The notes beneath the pieces are model-generated. The model made no database searches and was not told where the DNA came from. It saw only the letters and a program-made list of their open reading frames with translations. 64,000 bases of DNA from Rhodocyclales bacterium (GTDB lineage Bacteria; Pseudomonadota; Gammaproteobacteria; Burkholderiales; Rhodocyclaceae). The stretch lies in NCBI GenBank assembly GCA_026399435.1, contig JAPLQX010000044.1:1-64000 (forward strand), given 5' to 3'. This document shows positions 6,521 to 15,665 of this stretch, in pieces. The stretch's first letter is position 1, and the number at the start of each line of letters is the position of its first letter. The translations under genes and the position numbers were made by a program.

Positions 6521-9397
6521 ATGCAAGCCGCTAACCTATCTTCTCCTTCGGTTCAGGAAGTCAAGAACACCACGTGCTACATGTGCGCGTGCCGCTGCGG
6601 CATCCGGGTGCATTTGCGCGACGGGGTGGTGCGCTACATCGACGGCAATCCGGATCACCCGCTGAACAAGGGCGTGATCTGCGCCAAGGGCTCGTCGGGC
6701 ATCATGAAGCAGTATTCTCCGGCGCGCCTGCTGAAGCCACTGAAGCGCAAAGCCGGGGCAGACCGTGGTGCGGGCGAGTTCGAGGAAATCGAGTGGGACG
6801 AAGCCTTCGCCACGCTGGCCGAACGCCTCGGGAAAATCCGCGCCACCGATCCGAAAAAGTTCGCGCTGTTCACCGGCCGCGACCAGATGCAGGCGCTGAC
6901 CGGCATGTTCGCGCGCCAGTTTGGCACCCCCAACTACGCGGCACATGGCGGCTTCTGCTCGGTCAACATGGCGGCCGGCATGATCTACACCATCGGCGGT
7001 TCGTTCTGGGAGTTCGGCGGGCCGGACCTCGATCGCGCCAAGCTGTTTGTCATGATCGGGACGGCCGAGGACCACCATTCGAATCCGATGAAAATCGCGC
7101 TGTCCAAGTTCAAGCGCGATGGCGGGCGTTTCATTTCTATCAACCCGGTGCGTACCGGTTATTCGGCGATTGCCGACGAATGGGTGCCGATCCGCCCCGG
7201 CACCGATAGCGCGCTGCTGCTGGCGATCGTCCACGAGATCATTGCTACCGGACTTTATGACCGCGATTTCCTGGTCAAGTACAGCAATGCCGGGCAATTG
7301 GTGAATGTAAATGAGGCCAACGACGAGTTCGGCTTTTTCGTGCGCACCGAGGTGCCGACGGAAGAAGCCTGTTACGAGCCGCAGGACAAACTCTGGTGGG
7401 ATCGCAACACCAACCGCGCGGTAGTGACGCATCAGGCGGGCGCCGATCCCTACCTGCTGGGCGAGTTCAAACTGTCGGACGGCACGCCGGTGAAGCCGGC
7501 CTTCCAACTGCTGCAGGAACGCGTCAAGGACTACACGCCGGAATGGGCGAGCCAGATCACCGGCATTCCGGCACAGGTCATTCGTCAGCTGGCGCACGAG
7601 ATGGGCGTCACCGCGCGCGACCAGAAGATCGAGTTGCCGATCGCCTGGACCGATTCCTGGGGCAATGAACACGACTCGGTGACCGGCAATCCGGTGGCCT
7701 TCCACGCCATGCGCGGCCTCGCGGCGCACAGCAACGGCTTTCAGACCATTCGTGCGCTGGCGATTCTGATGTCCTTGCTGGGCACCATCGATCGCCCCGG
7801 CGGCTTCCGCCACAAGGCGCCTTTCCCGCGCCCGATTCCCCCTTGCGCCCGCACCCCCAACGATCCGCGGGCGGTGCAGCCGAACCACCCGCTCGACGGC
7901 ATGGTGCTGGGCTGGCCGTCCGACCCAGATGACTTGTTCGTCAACGACGACGGCAGCCCGGTGCGCCTCGACAAGGCTTTCTCCTGGGAGTATCCGCTCT
8001 CGGTCCATGGCCTGATGCACAACGCTATCACCAATGCCTGGCGCGGCGATCCCTACCGCATAGACACGCTGCTGATATTCATGGCCAATATGTCGTGGAA
8101 CTCGACCATGAACACGGCCGAAGTGCGGCAGATGCTCAACGACAAGGGCGAGGATGGCGAATTCAAGATTCCCTTTCTGGTCGTCTGCGACGCCTTCCAC
8201 TCGGAGATGACGGCGTACGCCGACCTGATCCTGCCGGATACGACCTATCTCGAACGGCATGACGTGATGTCGATGCTCGATCGGCCGATTTCGGAGTTCG
8301 ATGGCCCGGTCGATTCGGTGCGCATACCCGTGGTACCGGTGTCGGGCGACTGCAAGCCCTTCCAGGAGGTACTGATCGAACTCGGTACCCGCCTCAAATT
8401 GCCCGCCTTCGTCACCAAACAAGGCGAGCGCAAGTTCCGCGACTATCCGGATTTCATCGTCAATTACGAGACCGAGCCGGGGTCCGGCATCGGCTTCCTC
8501 TCCGGCTGGCGCGGCAAGGGCGGCGAGAAGTTCCTGCGCGGCGAGCCGAACCCGAATCAGTGGGAGATGTACGCCAAGAACAATTGCGTGTTCCATTACG
8601 AACTGCCCAAGTCCTATCAGTACATGCGCAACTGGAACAAGGGCTATCTCGAATGGTCGCAGCGCAACCGCATCACGCGCTACGCCGAACCGATCCTGAT
8701 CCACCTGTATTCCGAAGTCCTGCAGCGCTTTCGCAGCGCGGCCCAGGGCAAGGGGCTGACGCGCAAGCCGCCGGATCATCTGAAGAAGCGCATCGAGACC
8801 TATTTCGATCCGCTGCCCTTCTACTATGATTCGCTTGAAGCGCAAGTCACCGACAAGCACAAGTATCCGCTCGCCGCGGTGACGCAACGGCCGATGGCGA
8901 TGTATCACTCCTGGGATTCACAAAACGCATGGCTGCGTCAGATTCACACCCACAACTATCTCTACGTCAACACCCGGACGGCGCGCCAGCAGGGCATCGC
9001 CGACGGTGACTGGATCTGGGTCGAGTCGCAATGGGGCAAAGTGCGCTGCATGGCGCGCCACTCCGAGGCGGTGGAGCCCGGTACGGTATGGACCTGGAAT
9101 GCCATTGGCAAGGCAGCAGGAGCGTGGAACCTGACGCCCGATGCCAATGAATCGCAGAAGGGTTTCCTGCTCAATCACCTGATTTCGGAAGAGCTGCCAA
9201 GTGCCGGTTCCGGACGCATTTCCAATTCCGATCCGATCACCGGGCAGGCAGCGTGGTACGACGTACGGGTCAGAATCAGTAAGGCTGAAGCCGGAGAGCC
9301 TGAGCAGACTTCGCCGCAATTCGAGACGATGAAGCCCTATCCGGGAATGAAGACGCGCAGCAGCATTCTGGCCTTCCTCGGAATCAAGCCGAAATGA
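6521..9397 (+). CDS. soeA: SoeA, molybdopterin subunit of membrane-bound sulfite dehydrogenase
   Basis: This is a roughly 958-residue molybdopterin oxidoreductase of the DMSO reductase superfamily. Its N-terminus has a 4Fe-4S motif CYMCACRC with a distal Cys in KGVICAKG, then FTGRDQMQ and GGFCSVNMAAG, and a molydopterin dinucleotide-binding C-terminal domain (TRTARQQGIADGDW). No twin-arginine signal is present, which fits SoeA facing the cytoplasm. It oxidizes sulfite to sulfate and passes electrons through SoeB and SoeC to quinone. The ATG at 6521 is chosen over an in-frame TTG at 6476; neither has a clear Shine-Dalgarno, and a run of seven C precedes the ATG. Related families (PhsA, PsrA) are mostly periplasmic with TAT signals. 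Confidence 0.9.
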   Translation: MQAANLSSPSVQEVKNTTCYMCACRCGIRVHLRDGVVRYIDGNPDHPLNKGVICAKGSSGIMKQYSPARLLKPLKRKAGADRGAGEFEEIEWDEAFATLAERLGKIRATDPKKFALFTGRDQMQALTGMFARQFGTPNYAAHGGFCSVNMAAGMIYTIGGSFWEFGGPDLDRAKLFVMIGTAEDHHSNPMKIALSKFKRDGGRFISINPVRTGYSAIADEWVPIRPGTDSALLLAIVHEIIATGLYDRDFLVKYSNAGQLVNVNEANDEFGFFVRTEVPTEEACYEPQDKLWWDRNTNRAVVTHQAGADPYLLGEFKLSDGTPVKPAFQLLQERVKDYTPEWASQITGIPAQVIRQLAHEMGVTARDQKIELPIAWTDSWGNEHDSVTGNPVAFHAMRGLAAHSNGFQTIRALAILMSLLGTIDRPGGFRHKAPFPRPIPPCARTPNDPRAVQPNHPLDGMVLGWPSDPDDLFVNDDGSPVRLDKAFSWEYPLSVHGLMHNAITNAWRGDPYRIDTLLIFMANMSWNSTMNTAEVRQMLNDKGEDGEFKIPFLVVCDAFHSEMTAYADLILPDTTYLERHDVMSMLDRPISEFDGPVDSVRIPVVPVSGDCKPFQEVLIELGTRLKLPAFVTKQGERKFRDYPDFIVNYETEPGSGIGFLSGWRGKGGEKFLRGEPNPNQWEMYAKNNCVFHYELPKSYQYMRNWNKGYLEWSQRNRITRYAEPILIHLYSEVLQRFRSAAQGKGLTRKPPDHLKKRIETYFDPLPFYYDSLEAQVTDKHKYPLAAVTQRPMAMYHSWDSQNAWLRQIHTHNYLYVNTRTARQQGIADGDWIWVESQWGKVRCMARHSEAVEPGTVWTWNAIGKAAGAWNLTPDANESQKGFLLNHLISEELPSAGSGRISNSDPITGQAAWYDVRVRISKAEAGEPEQTSPQFETMKPYPGMKTRSSILAFLGIKPK

Positions 9398-9425
9398 CGC
9401 AGCTCGCCAGTCAGGAGTGCTCGCG

Positions 9426-10157
9426 ATGACCCAGCTCGCGTTGGTCATCGACCTCAACGTCTGCGTCGGCTGCCAGGCCTGCGTAACATCCTGCAAGGAG
9501 TGGAATACCTCGGGCAGCGCCGGACCCATGGTCGATCAGAACCCCTACGGCACCGATCCTACCGGGACCTTCTTCAATCGGGTGCAGACCTTCGAAGTGG
9601 GCGAGTTCCCCAACACCGAGACGGTGCACTTTCCGAAATCCTGCCTGCATTGCGAGGACCCGCCCTGTGTGCCGGTGTGCCCGACCGGGGCGTCCTACAA
9701 GCGCAAGGAGGATGGCATCGTCCTTGTCAATTACGACAAGTGCATCGGCTGCAAGTACTGCTCCTGGGCCTGTCCCTATGGCGCGCGAGAGCTCGACGAG
9801 CAGCAGCAGGTGATGAAGAAATGCACCCTGTGCGTCGATCGAATCTACGATATGACCATGACCGAGGATGACCGCAAGCCGTCCTGCGTCAAGGCATGTC
9901 CGACTTCGGCGCGGCTGTTCGGCGATATCCACGATCCGGAATCCGCAGTGTCGCTGGCGATTCGCGAAAGCGGCGGTTACCCGCTGATGCCCGAGTGGGG
10001 TACGCACCCGGCCAATCACTATCTGCCGCGGCGCAAGACGCGCATCAAGATACATGAGGACGAACTCGAGCGCGCCGACAACCCGCTCAAGGTCGATCGC
10101 CAGTTGCCCAAGCCGGCCATGAACGAGCCGACGCTCGACGACGTCACTACCTGGTAA
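9426..10157 (+). CDS. soeB: SoeB, four-cluster iron-sulfur subunit
   Basis: This 243-residue DmsB/NrfC-like protein has four cysteine motifs: CVGCQACVTSC, CEDPPCVPVCP, CIGCKYCSWACP and CTLCVDR with a later CVKACP. These should bind four 4Fe-4S clusters relaying electrons from SoeA to SoeC. The ATG at 9426 has AGGAG 8 bases upstream and is preferred to a GTG nine bases earlier that overlaps that site. It follows soeA by 28 bases and precedes soeC by 11, so the three form one transcription unit. Confidence 0.93.
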   Translation: MTQLALVIDLNVCVGCQACVTSCKEWNTSGSAGPMVDQNPYGTDPTGTFFNRVQTFEVGEFPNTETVHFPKSCLHCEDPPCVPVCPTGASYKRKEDGIVLVNYDKCIGCKYCSWACPYGARELDEQQQVMKKCTLCVDRIYDMTMTEDDRKPSCVKACPTSARLFGDIHDPESAVSLAIRESGGYPLMPEWGTHPANHYLPRRKTRIKIHEDELERADNPLKVDRQLPKPAMNEPTLDDVTTW

Positions 10158-10168
10158 GCGGACACTAC

Positions 10169-11146
10169 ATGCATCCAGCTTTTTCCGTCATCTTTCTGAC
10201 CACACTGATCGGCGCCGCGCAGGGACTGTTTCTCGCGCTGTTCACCGCGCAGTCCTACGCCGCCTTCAAACTGCTGCCGCAGCCCGATGCCCACGCTTTT
10301 TACGGCCAAGGCAGCTTTCTGGCGCTGGTGCTGCTGGTCGCCGGGCTGGTCGCTTCGTTCTTTCATTTGGGGCACCCTGAGCGCGCCTGGCGCTCGGCCG
10401 CCATGTGGCGTACCTCATGGCTGTCGCGCGAGGTGATTGTGTTGCCGGCCTTCATGGGCCTTGTCTTTTTGTATGGCCTGGCCCATTGGCTGGATTGGCA
10501 TCCGGTGCTGATGACCCTGCCCGGTGGGCTGCCGGTCGATCCCACCGCGATTCTGGGCGTAGCGGGCACCTTGCTCGCTTTCGCCTTGTTCATCTGCACG
10601 GCGATGATCTACGCTTGCCTGAAGTTCCTCAGCGAGTGGCATTCGCCGCTCACGGTCGTCAATTACATCCTGCTCGGCGGCGCCTCCGGGTTCACGCTTG
10701 CCGCCGCCTTTGCCTCGGTAACGGCGCCGGAACTGGTCAGCTTCCTTGCCGGCTGGGCCACGATCATCACTCTGCTGGGGCTGGTCAGCCGCAGTGCGTC
10801 GCTCTATCGCAATGCGCGGCTAAAGCCGAAATCCACTTTGCAGACCGCAATCGGCATCAAGCATCCAAGGATCGTGCAAAAGACCCAGGGATTCATGGGC
10901 GGCAGTTTCAATACGCGCGAATTCTTCCACGGTCAGCCGGTCGCCATGCTGCGCGGCGTGAAGTGGTTCTTCATCGTCGCCGTTTTTCCGGTGCCGCTCG
11001 TGCTGCTGCTGTCCGCGATGCACGGTGGCACAGCCGTGCTGGCGGTAGCCTTTGTTGTGCAGTACTTGGGATTGTTGGCCGAGCGCTGGTTTTTCTTCGC
11101 CCAGGCCAATCATCCGCAGAACCTGTATTACCAGTCCATTGCGTAG
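10169..11146 (+). CDS. soeC: SoeC, DmsC-type membrane anchor
   Basis: This 325-residue protein is strongly hydrophobic, with about eight predicted membrane helices beginning with FSVIFLTTLIGAAQGLFLAL. It matches DmsC/SoeC-type anchors that bind quinone and hold the catalytic pair at the inner membrane. The HLGHPERAWRS segment is typical of DmsC family members. It closes the soeABC operon; tusA starts 93 bases later on the same strand. Confidence 0.9.
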   Translation: MHPAFSVIFLTTLIGAAQGLFLALFTAQSYAAFKLLPQPDAHAFYGQGSFLALVLLVAGLVASFFHLGHPERAWRSAAMWRTSWLSREVIVLPAFMGLVFLYGLAHWLDWHPVLMTLPGGLPVDPTAILGVAGTLLAFALFICTAMIYACLKFLSEWHSPLTVVNYILLGGASGFTLAAAFASVTAPELVSFLAGWATIITLLGLVSRSASLYRNARLKPKSTLQTAIGIKHPRIVQKTQGFMGGSFNTREFFHGQPVAMLRGVKWFFIVAVFPVPLVLLLSAMHGGTAVLAVAFVVQYLGLLAERWFFFAQANHPQNLYYQSIA

Positions 11147-11239
11147 CCCCTGTTTTCGCCAAGGGACTTTCTGTATATTGTTGGATACTGAATTACCAAA
11201 TCCGTATCACCATTGCCAAGTCACGAGAGAGGAAACAAC

Positions 11240-11467
11240 ATGAACTTCGACAAGGAACTAGACGCCCGCGGACTCAACTGCCCGCTCCCCATTCTCCGCG
11301 CCAAGAAGTCGCTGGCTGAACTCCAGTCGGGCCAGGTGCTGCGCATCATTGCCACCGATCCCGGTTCGGTCAAAGACTTCGCCGCGTTTGCCAAGCAGAC
11401 CGGCAACGAACTGCTTGCCAGCGCGGAAAAGGACAAGGAATTCGAATTCTTCATGAAGCGCAAGTAG
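11240..11467 (+). CDS. tusA: TusA-family sulfur carrier protein
   Basis: This 75-residue protein has the TusA/SirA signature LDARGLNCPLPILRAKK, with the conserved persulfide-carrying cysteine at residue 14 in CPxP. In sulfur oxidizers TusA accepts sulfane sulfur from rhodanese or DsrE-type proteins and feeds cytoplasmic oxidation. GAGAGGAAAC precedes the ATG. Its place between soeABC and a dsrE2 gene supports an oxidative role rather than only tRNA thiolation. Confidence 0.93.
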   Translation: MNFDKELDARGLNCPLPILRAKKSLAELQSGQVLRIIATDPGSVKDFAAFAKQTGNELLASAEKDKEFEFFMKRK

Positions 11468-11524
11468 GCTGCGGCTTGTCAGTGTGCGCAAGGGATGCAC
11501 CCCAGCGTTCCGCCGACGATATGG

Positions 11525-11552
11525 AACGGCCTCCCGCGCGCGGGCCGTTTTC
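11525..11552 (+). terminator. Probable intrinsic terminator after tusA
   Basis: AACGGCC (11525-11531) and GGCCGTT (11543-11549) form a 7-bp stem with a GC-rich loop, followed by TT. The T tract is short, so readthrough to dsrE2 is possible. Confidence 0.6.
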
Positions 11553-11720
11553 ATTGTGACGCGGCCAGTTCCGAGTCACCGTAGCGCCAGCGCGGTGCGT
11601 CCGTGCTGGACCTTCTATCATTGTTGGCTATAGGGGCATAGAAAAAATCGACTAGTTGCTGCACTGCGATTTGTTTGATCATCAAACTTGTCGGTCACTT
11701 TGACTTGGAGAAGAGTACCC

Positions 11721-12335
11721 ATGGGCGCAAATCCCGAAATTGCCAACATCGAAGAACTCGTCAATCGACGCTTGGAAGAATTGCTGCCGCAGAAGATCGA
11801 GGAAGCCTTACGCCAGCGCGAAGAATCAAAAACGCCATCGATGGCCATCATTGCCACCCGCGGCACGTTGGACTGGGCATATCCGCCTTTCATTCTTGGT
11901 TCCACGGCCGCCGCGCTGGGCTGGGACGTGTCGATCTTCTTCACATTCTATGGCCTAAATCTGCTCAAAAAGGACGTTTCCGACCTGAAGGTGAGTCCGC
12001 TCGGCAACCCTGGGATGCCGATGAAAATGCCGTTCGGCCCGGGCTGGTTCAAGGGCATCAACTGGAATATTCCCAACATCATCCAGGCCGGCGTGCCGGG
12101 TTTCGAGACCGTCGCCACGATGCTGATGCAACAGACCATCAAGAACAACGGCGTGGCCACCATAGAGGAACTGCGGGGGCTGGCGCTGGAAGCCGATGTC
12201 AAGTTCATCGCCTGCCAGATGACCGTCGATCTGTTTGGTTTCAGCCACGACGACTTCATTCCCGGCCTCGACTTTGCCGGCGCGGCGACCTTCCTGCCAG
12301 TGGCGCAGCAGGCCGACGTCAGTCTGTTCATGTAG
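11721..12335 (+). CDS. dsrE2: DsrE2-like sulfur-trafficking protein
   Basis: This 204-residue DsrE/DsrF/DrsH-superfamily protein has an N-terminal helical extension, then MAIIATRGTLDWAYPP and the conserved cysteine in KFIACQMTVDLFG. These features resemble DsrE2, which is often encoded with tusA and rhodanese in sulfur oxidizers and mobilizes persulfide sulfur. A hydrophobic stretch, PPFILGSTAAALGWDVSIFF, could associate with membrane. The ATG at 11721 follows GGAGAAGAG and is preferred over an alternative start 33 bases upstream. Confidence 0.85.
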   Translation: MGANPEIANIEELVNRRLEELLPQKIEEALRQREESKTPSMAIIATRGTLDWAYPPFILGSTAAALGWDVSIFFTFYGLNLLKKDVSDLKVSPLGNPGMPMKMPFGPGWFKGINWNIPNIIQAGVPGFETVATMLMQQTIKNNGVATIEELRGLALEADVKFIACQMTVDLFGFSHDDFIPGLDFAGAATFLPVAQQADVSLFM

Positions 12336-12450
12336 CAGGAATGCAACAGTAGCCCAGGCCATTGTGCTGTTGGTCTGGACTTATTGAATCACTTTAGCTT
12401 ACAACTGTAACTTGTTGAAATTCATCAAACGCCCTCGGGGAGAAGTCAGA

Positions 12451-13788
12451 ATGAAATTGAAAAAAATTGCAGCACTCATTGCTATCGCCGCCGCATCCGG
12501 TTCGGCATTTGCGACTAACGGCTATTTTTCGCACGGCTATGGCATCAAGGCCAAGAGCATGGGTGGCGTGGGTATTGCTCTGCCGCAGGACTCGCTGGCA
12601 GCCGCGACCAATCCGGCAGGGATGGTGATGGTCGGTGACCGTCTTGATGTCGGCGTGGATCTGTTTTCGCCGATCCGGACTTCCACTTGGACCGGCACCG
12701 CTACTCCGGGACCGACGATAAACGGTGCGTATGGGTTAGTTACTGCCAACACCGATTACAAGAGCGGCAAGAACCTGTTCGCCATCCCGGAATTTGGCTA
12801 CAACAAGATGCTTGGCTGGGACATGGCGGTCGGTATCAATGTCTATGGTAACGGCGGCATGAATACCGATTACGGCAAAGTAGTGATCGCCGGCAACCCT
12901 GGTACAACCAACTCCAATACCTACAGCAATCTTGAGCAGATGTTCATTGCCCCGACGTTTGCTTGGAAGGTCACCAAGGATCACTCTATCGGTGTGAGTC
13001 TGAATCTGGTTTTCCAGAATTTTGAAGCGCGCGGTCTGGAGTCGTTCGATAACGTCAACCAAAGCATGTATGTCGGCAGTGTTACGAATCGTGGCAAGGA
13101 CACTTCCCATGGGCTCGGGCTGAAACTCGGCTGGACGGGCCAGATTTCACCCGCAGTCACGCTCGGCGCTACCTACCAGGCCAAGACCAAGATGTCCAAG
13201 TTCGACAAATACAAGGGTCTCTTTGCGCAGGCCGGCAAGTTCGACATTCCTGAGACCTACGGCTTCGGTATTGCGTTCAAACCCAATGACAAACTCACCG
13301 TGGCAGCCGATGTGGTCCAGATCAATTACGGCGGGGTCAAGTCCATTGCTGATAATGGCGACCAGTATCCCGGTATTGCAGGTACCCTTCTGGGCTCCGA
13401 GAATGGCTCTGGTTTTGGATGGGGCAATCAAACCGTTTACAAATTCGGGCTGAGTTACCAATACGCGCCCAATCTGGCGTTGCGCGCTGGCTACAACCAT
13501 GGCAAGACCCCGCTCAAGTCGTCACAGACTTTCTTCAACATCCTGGCGCCGGCAACTGTTGAAGACCACCTGACTTTGGGCGCAACCTGGGCTCTGGCAG
13601 ACAAGTCCGAGTTGACCCTGTCCTACGTGCGGGCATTTGAAAAGAAGGTCACTGGCGTTTCCACCGGTAACGGCGGTTGTACAGCAGTTTGGGGTTGCGC
13701 TGGAAATCCAGTTGCCATTACTGGCCACCCGGTCGATCTGAAAATGTATCAGAACTCGCTCGGCATCGCTTACGGCATGAAGTTCTGA
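12451..13788 (+). CDS. FadL/OmpP1-family outer-membrane channel
   Basis: The 445-residue precursor has a signal peptide (MKLKKIAALIAIAAAS...) probably cleaved after SAFA. The mature N-terminus, TNGYFSHGYGIKAKSMGG, is the plug motif typical of FadL/TodX proteins, including the NPAG element. The rest alternates in beta-strand fashion and ends in a terminal Phe (GMKF), as expected for an outer-membrane barrel. FadL channels import hydrophobic molecules; its place directly after tusA-dsrE2 suggests uptake of hydrophobic sulfur compounds, but this is inference. GGGGAGAAG lies before the ATG and a strong terminator follows. Confidence 0.9.
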   Translation: MKLKKIAALIAIAAASGSAFATNGYFSHGYGIKAKSMGGVGIALPQDSLAAATNPAGMVMVGDRLDVGVDLFSPIRTSTWTGTATPGPTINGAYGLVTANTDYKSGKNLFAIPEFGYNKMLGWDMAVGINVYGNGGMNTDYGKVVIAGNPGTTNSNTYSNLEQMFIAPTFAWKVTKDHSIGVSLNLVFQNFEARGLESFDNVNQSMYVGSVTNRGKDTSHGLGLKLGWTGQISPAVTLGATYQAKTKMSKFDKYKGLFAQAGKFDIPETYGFGIAFKPNDKLTVAADVVQINYGGVKSIADNGDQYPGIAGTLLGSENGSGFGWGNQTVYKFGLSYQYAPNLALRAGYNHGKTPLKSSQTFFNILAPATVEDHLTLGATWALADKSELTLSYVRAFEKKVTGVSTGNGGCTAVWGCAGNPVAITGHPVDLKMYQNSLGIAYGMKF

Positions 13789-13823
13789 TCGGCCGAAAGT
13801 CGAATGCAGTAGTTCAAAGACAA

Positions 13824-13856
13824 GGGCTGAAAGCGGCAACGCTTTCAGCCCTTTTT
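13824..13856 (+). terminator. Strong intrinsic terminator after the FadL gene
   Basis: A perfect 12-bp stem, GGGCTGAAAGCG / CGCTTTCAGCCC, closes a GCAA tetraloop and is followed by TTTTT. This is a textbook Rho-independent terminator. Confidence 0.95.
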
Positions 13857-13857
13857 G

Positions 13858-13927
13858 TTTTTTAGTTACGGCCGCTGCGCTTAACGCCGATAGAGCCGGC
13901 GTTAGCCTGCACTGAAACTTCGTTTTC
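13858..13927. repeat. Dispersed palindromic repeat R1, copy 1 of 4
   Basis: This copy shares the consensus ACGGCCGCTGCGCTTAACG, a hairpin of arms AACGCCG/CGGCGTT, then GTTAGCCTGCACTGAAACTT and CGTTTTC. The other copies start at 18671, 27823 and 49781, all in the same orientation. It lies between the FadL terminator and the next operon. Confidence 0.85.
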
Positions 13928-13964
13928 AATATTCCTAAAACATCATTTCCCATGGGAGAGATAT

Positions 13965-14876
13965 ATGTCCAGAATCTGGAAAAATTTGAGTTTGCTGGTC
14001 TTAGCACTCAGCGCCACAGCGGCTTTTGCCCAGGACGCCGTGCTGAAGCCTTTCGTGCTGGCTTCGAAAGGAGCCGGTGATGTGGCGCAGAAAGTCGAAG
14101 CCACCAAGGCCGCGCTGACCAAGGCGGGCTTCACCGTCGCCGGCAGCTATTCGCCCTATGGCAATACCACGGTGATCGGCGTGACCAACGACGAATTGCG
14201 CGCTACCGCCGCGAAGTCGGAGCACGGCGGCTATGGCGCGGCGATGCGTGTGGCGGTGGTCAAGGTCAAGGATGAGGTGCAGATTTCCTACACCAACCCG
14301 CCCTACTGGGCCAATGCCTATCGCATGAACGGCGAGCTCAAGGACACAGCAGCCAAACTGCAGGCGGCACTGGGCAAGGTTGAGGAGTTCGGCGCCGATG
14401 GTTTGACTGCGGCCAAGCTGCGCAAATACCACTACGCCTTCGGCATGGAGTACTTCAACGAAGACAACGAATTCGCCAAGTACGGCAGCCACGAGGAGGC
14501 CGTGAAGGCGGTGGAAGCAGGCCTAGCCGCGGGCAAGCACGGCGTCACCAAGGTCTATCGCGTCGATGTTGCCGGCAAGAAGGAAGTGCTGTTCGGTGTG
14601 GCGATGAAGGGTTCCGGCGACAGCAGGATCATGGATGACGCCTACATCATGAATGAAATCGACTTCAAGGACGTGAAGTCGGCGGCTCATCTACCCTATG
14701 ACATCCTGGTCTCGGATAACAAGGTGTACGCCCAGTACGCCCGCTTCCGCATTGCTGCCAGTTTCCCCGATCTGTCGATGATGGGCGCCAACAGCTTCAT
14801 GAACATCATGAAGTCGCCCGAAGCCATCCGCGAGGCCTTGTCCCTTACGGTTGGCGGCAAGAAAGACGCGCGCTGA
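13965..14876 (+). CDS. Secreted protein of unknown function (303 aa)
   Basis: A signal peptide (MSRIWKNLSLLVLALSATAAFA, cleavage after AFA) indicates periplasmic or outer-membrane location. The mature part has no Cys motif or heme site. The segment QISYTNPPYWANAYR and the preceding alpha/beta pattern recall DUF302-type domains, but I cannot assign it. GGGAGAG precedes the ATG. It heads a compact three-gene set with a three-helix membrane protein and a 149-residue protein, next to soe-tusA-dsrE2. A role linked to sulfur metabolism is a guess from position only. Confidence 0.75.
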   Translation: MSRIWKNLSLLVLALSATAAFAQDAVLKPFVLASKGAGDVAQKVEATKAALTKAGFTVAGSYSPYGNTTVIGVTNDELRATAAKSEHGGYGAAMRVAVVKVKDEVQISYTNPPYWANAYRMNGELKDTAAKLQAALGKVEEFGADGLTAAKLRKYHYAFGMEYFNEDNEFAKYGSHEEAVKAVEAGLAAGKHGVTKVYRVDVAGKKEVLFGVAMKGSGDSRIMDDAYIMNEIDFKDVKSAAHLPYDILVSDNKVYAQYARFRIAASFPDLSMMGANSFMNIMKSPEAIREALSLTVGGKKDAR

Positions 14877-14903
14877 CCGGCGCGCATATCAAAGGAGAAG
14901 ACC

Positions 14904-15203
14904 ATGCAACTCGACATGATTACAATTTTAGGATTTGGTGCGGTTCTCATCATGCTGATCAACCTGTTCCAGGTGATCAGCCTGAAATCCCAGATCACCG
15001 GCGGTGTGGTCGGCAAGAGCTGGAATGTCATGATCATACTGGTGGTGCTGTTTGCCGCCGGCTATATGATATTGCCGTTTCTCGCCACCATGCCGGTCGA
15101 AACCTTGCGCAGCATTGTTTCCCTGATTCTATTTTTCGGGGCGATCTATGTGCTCGTCACCATCCGCCTCATTTACGGCATTATCAGGGAGCTTTCCTCC
15201 TGA
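14904..15203 (+). CDS. Small three-helix membrane protein, unknown function
   Basis: This 99-residue protein consists almost wholly of three membrane helices (about residues 5-27, 40-62 and 68-95) with short polar loops. It has a strong ribosome site (AAAGGAGAAGACC before ATG). It is 27 bases after the secreted protein gene and 12 before the next gene, so it is probably co-expressed with both. I recognise no family. Confidence 0.75.
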   Translation: MQLDMITILGFGAVLIMLINLFQVISLKSQITGGVVGKSWNVMIILVVLFAAGYMILPFLATMPVETLRSIVSLILFFGAIYVLVTIRLIYGIIRELSS

Positions 15204-15215
15204 TGGAGGGCGGGT

Positions 15216-15665
15216 ATGACTGATCTGCATGCGATTTACGCCAGGACCGAGGCGGGGCTGCAGGAGATCAAGGCGCGCGCATTCGATCTGACGCGGGGGC
15301 AGCGCAACCTGCTGATCGTCATTGACGGCAAGAGCGCGCTCGGCTCGTTCGCCAAGATGGCTGGCTGCGAGCCGGAGCAGATGGGGGAGGTGCTTGCTCC
15401 TTTGGTCGAGCATGGGCTGATAGCGCTGGTCGCCGGCGGGCCATTGCCAGCAGAAACCTTCGCGGCGCAGACGCTGATTGCGCTCGCCGAGCGAGTGTTT
15501 GAAAAGCGTGCCGGGCCCGTTGTGCTCAAGCTGGAAAAAGCCGTTGGCTCAGGCGCGGACTTGCTGACCGCTGTCGAGAGCGCGGCAAAGCTGGCCAAGC
15601 TGACGATAGACGAGTCAAAGGCCCGGGACTTCCTCGCCGAAGCGCGCAGGCTGATGTCCGCTTAG
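15216..15665 (+). CDS. Hypothetical cytoplasmic protein with winged-helix-like N-terminus
   Basis: The 149-residue protein has a segment TRGQRNLLIVIDGKSALGSFAK followed by EVLAPLVEHGLIAL. This resembles small winged-helix modules attached to some bacterial signalling proteins. The C-terminal half is Ala-rich helix. It has no cysteines other than one in AGCEPE. It is the last gene of the set and converges on valS; both stop codons lie within the palindrome at 15660-15675. Confidence 0.65.
   Translation: MTDLHAIYARTEAGLQEIKARAFDLTRGQRNLLIVIDGKSALGSFAKMAGCEPEQMGEVLAPLVEHGLIALVAGGPLPAETFAAQTLIALAERVFEKRAGPVVLKLEKAVGSGADLLTAVESAAKLAKLTIDESKARDFLAEARRLMSA

Noticed and set aside
6521-11146. soeABC read as thiosulfate or polysulfide reductase (phs/psr)
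   Set aside because: PhsA/PsrA have twin-arginine signals and act in the periplasm; this large subunit has none, and the neighbours are tusA and dsrE2, fitting SoeABC.
13522-14007. Open frames reading through the R1 repeats, giving similar peptides (RLTPALSALSAAAVTK-like)
   Set aside because: The shared peptide is just the antisense translation of the repeat; all four are antisense to or outside genes and lack ribosome sites.
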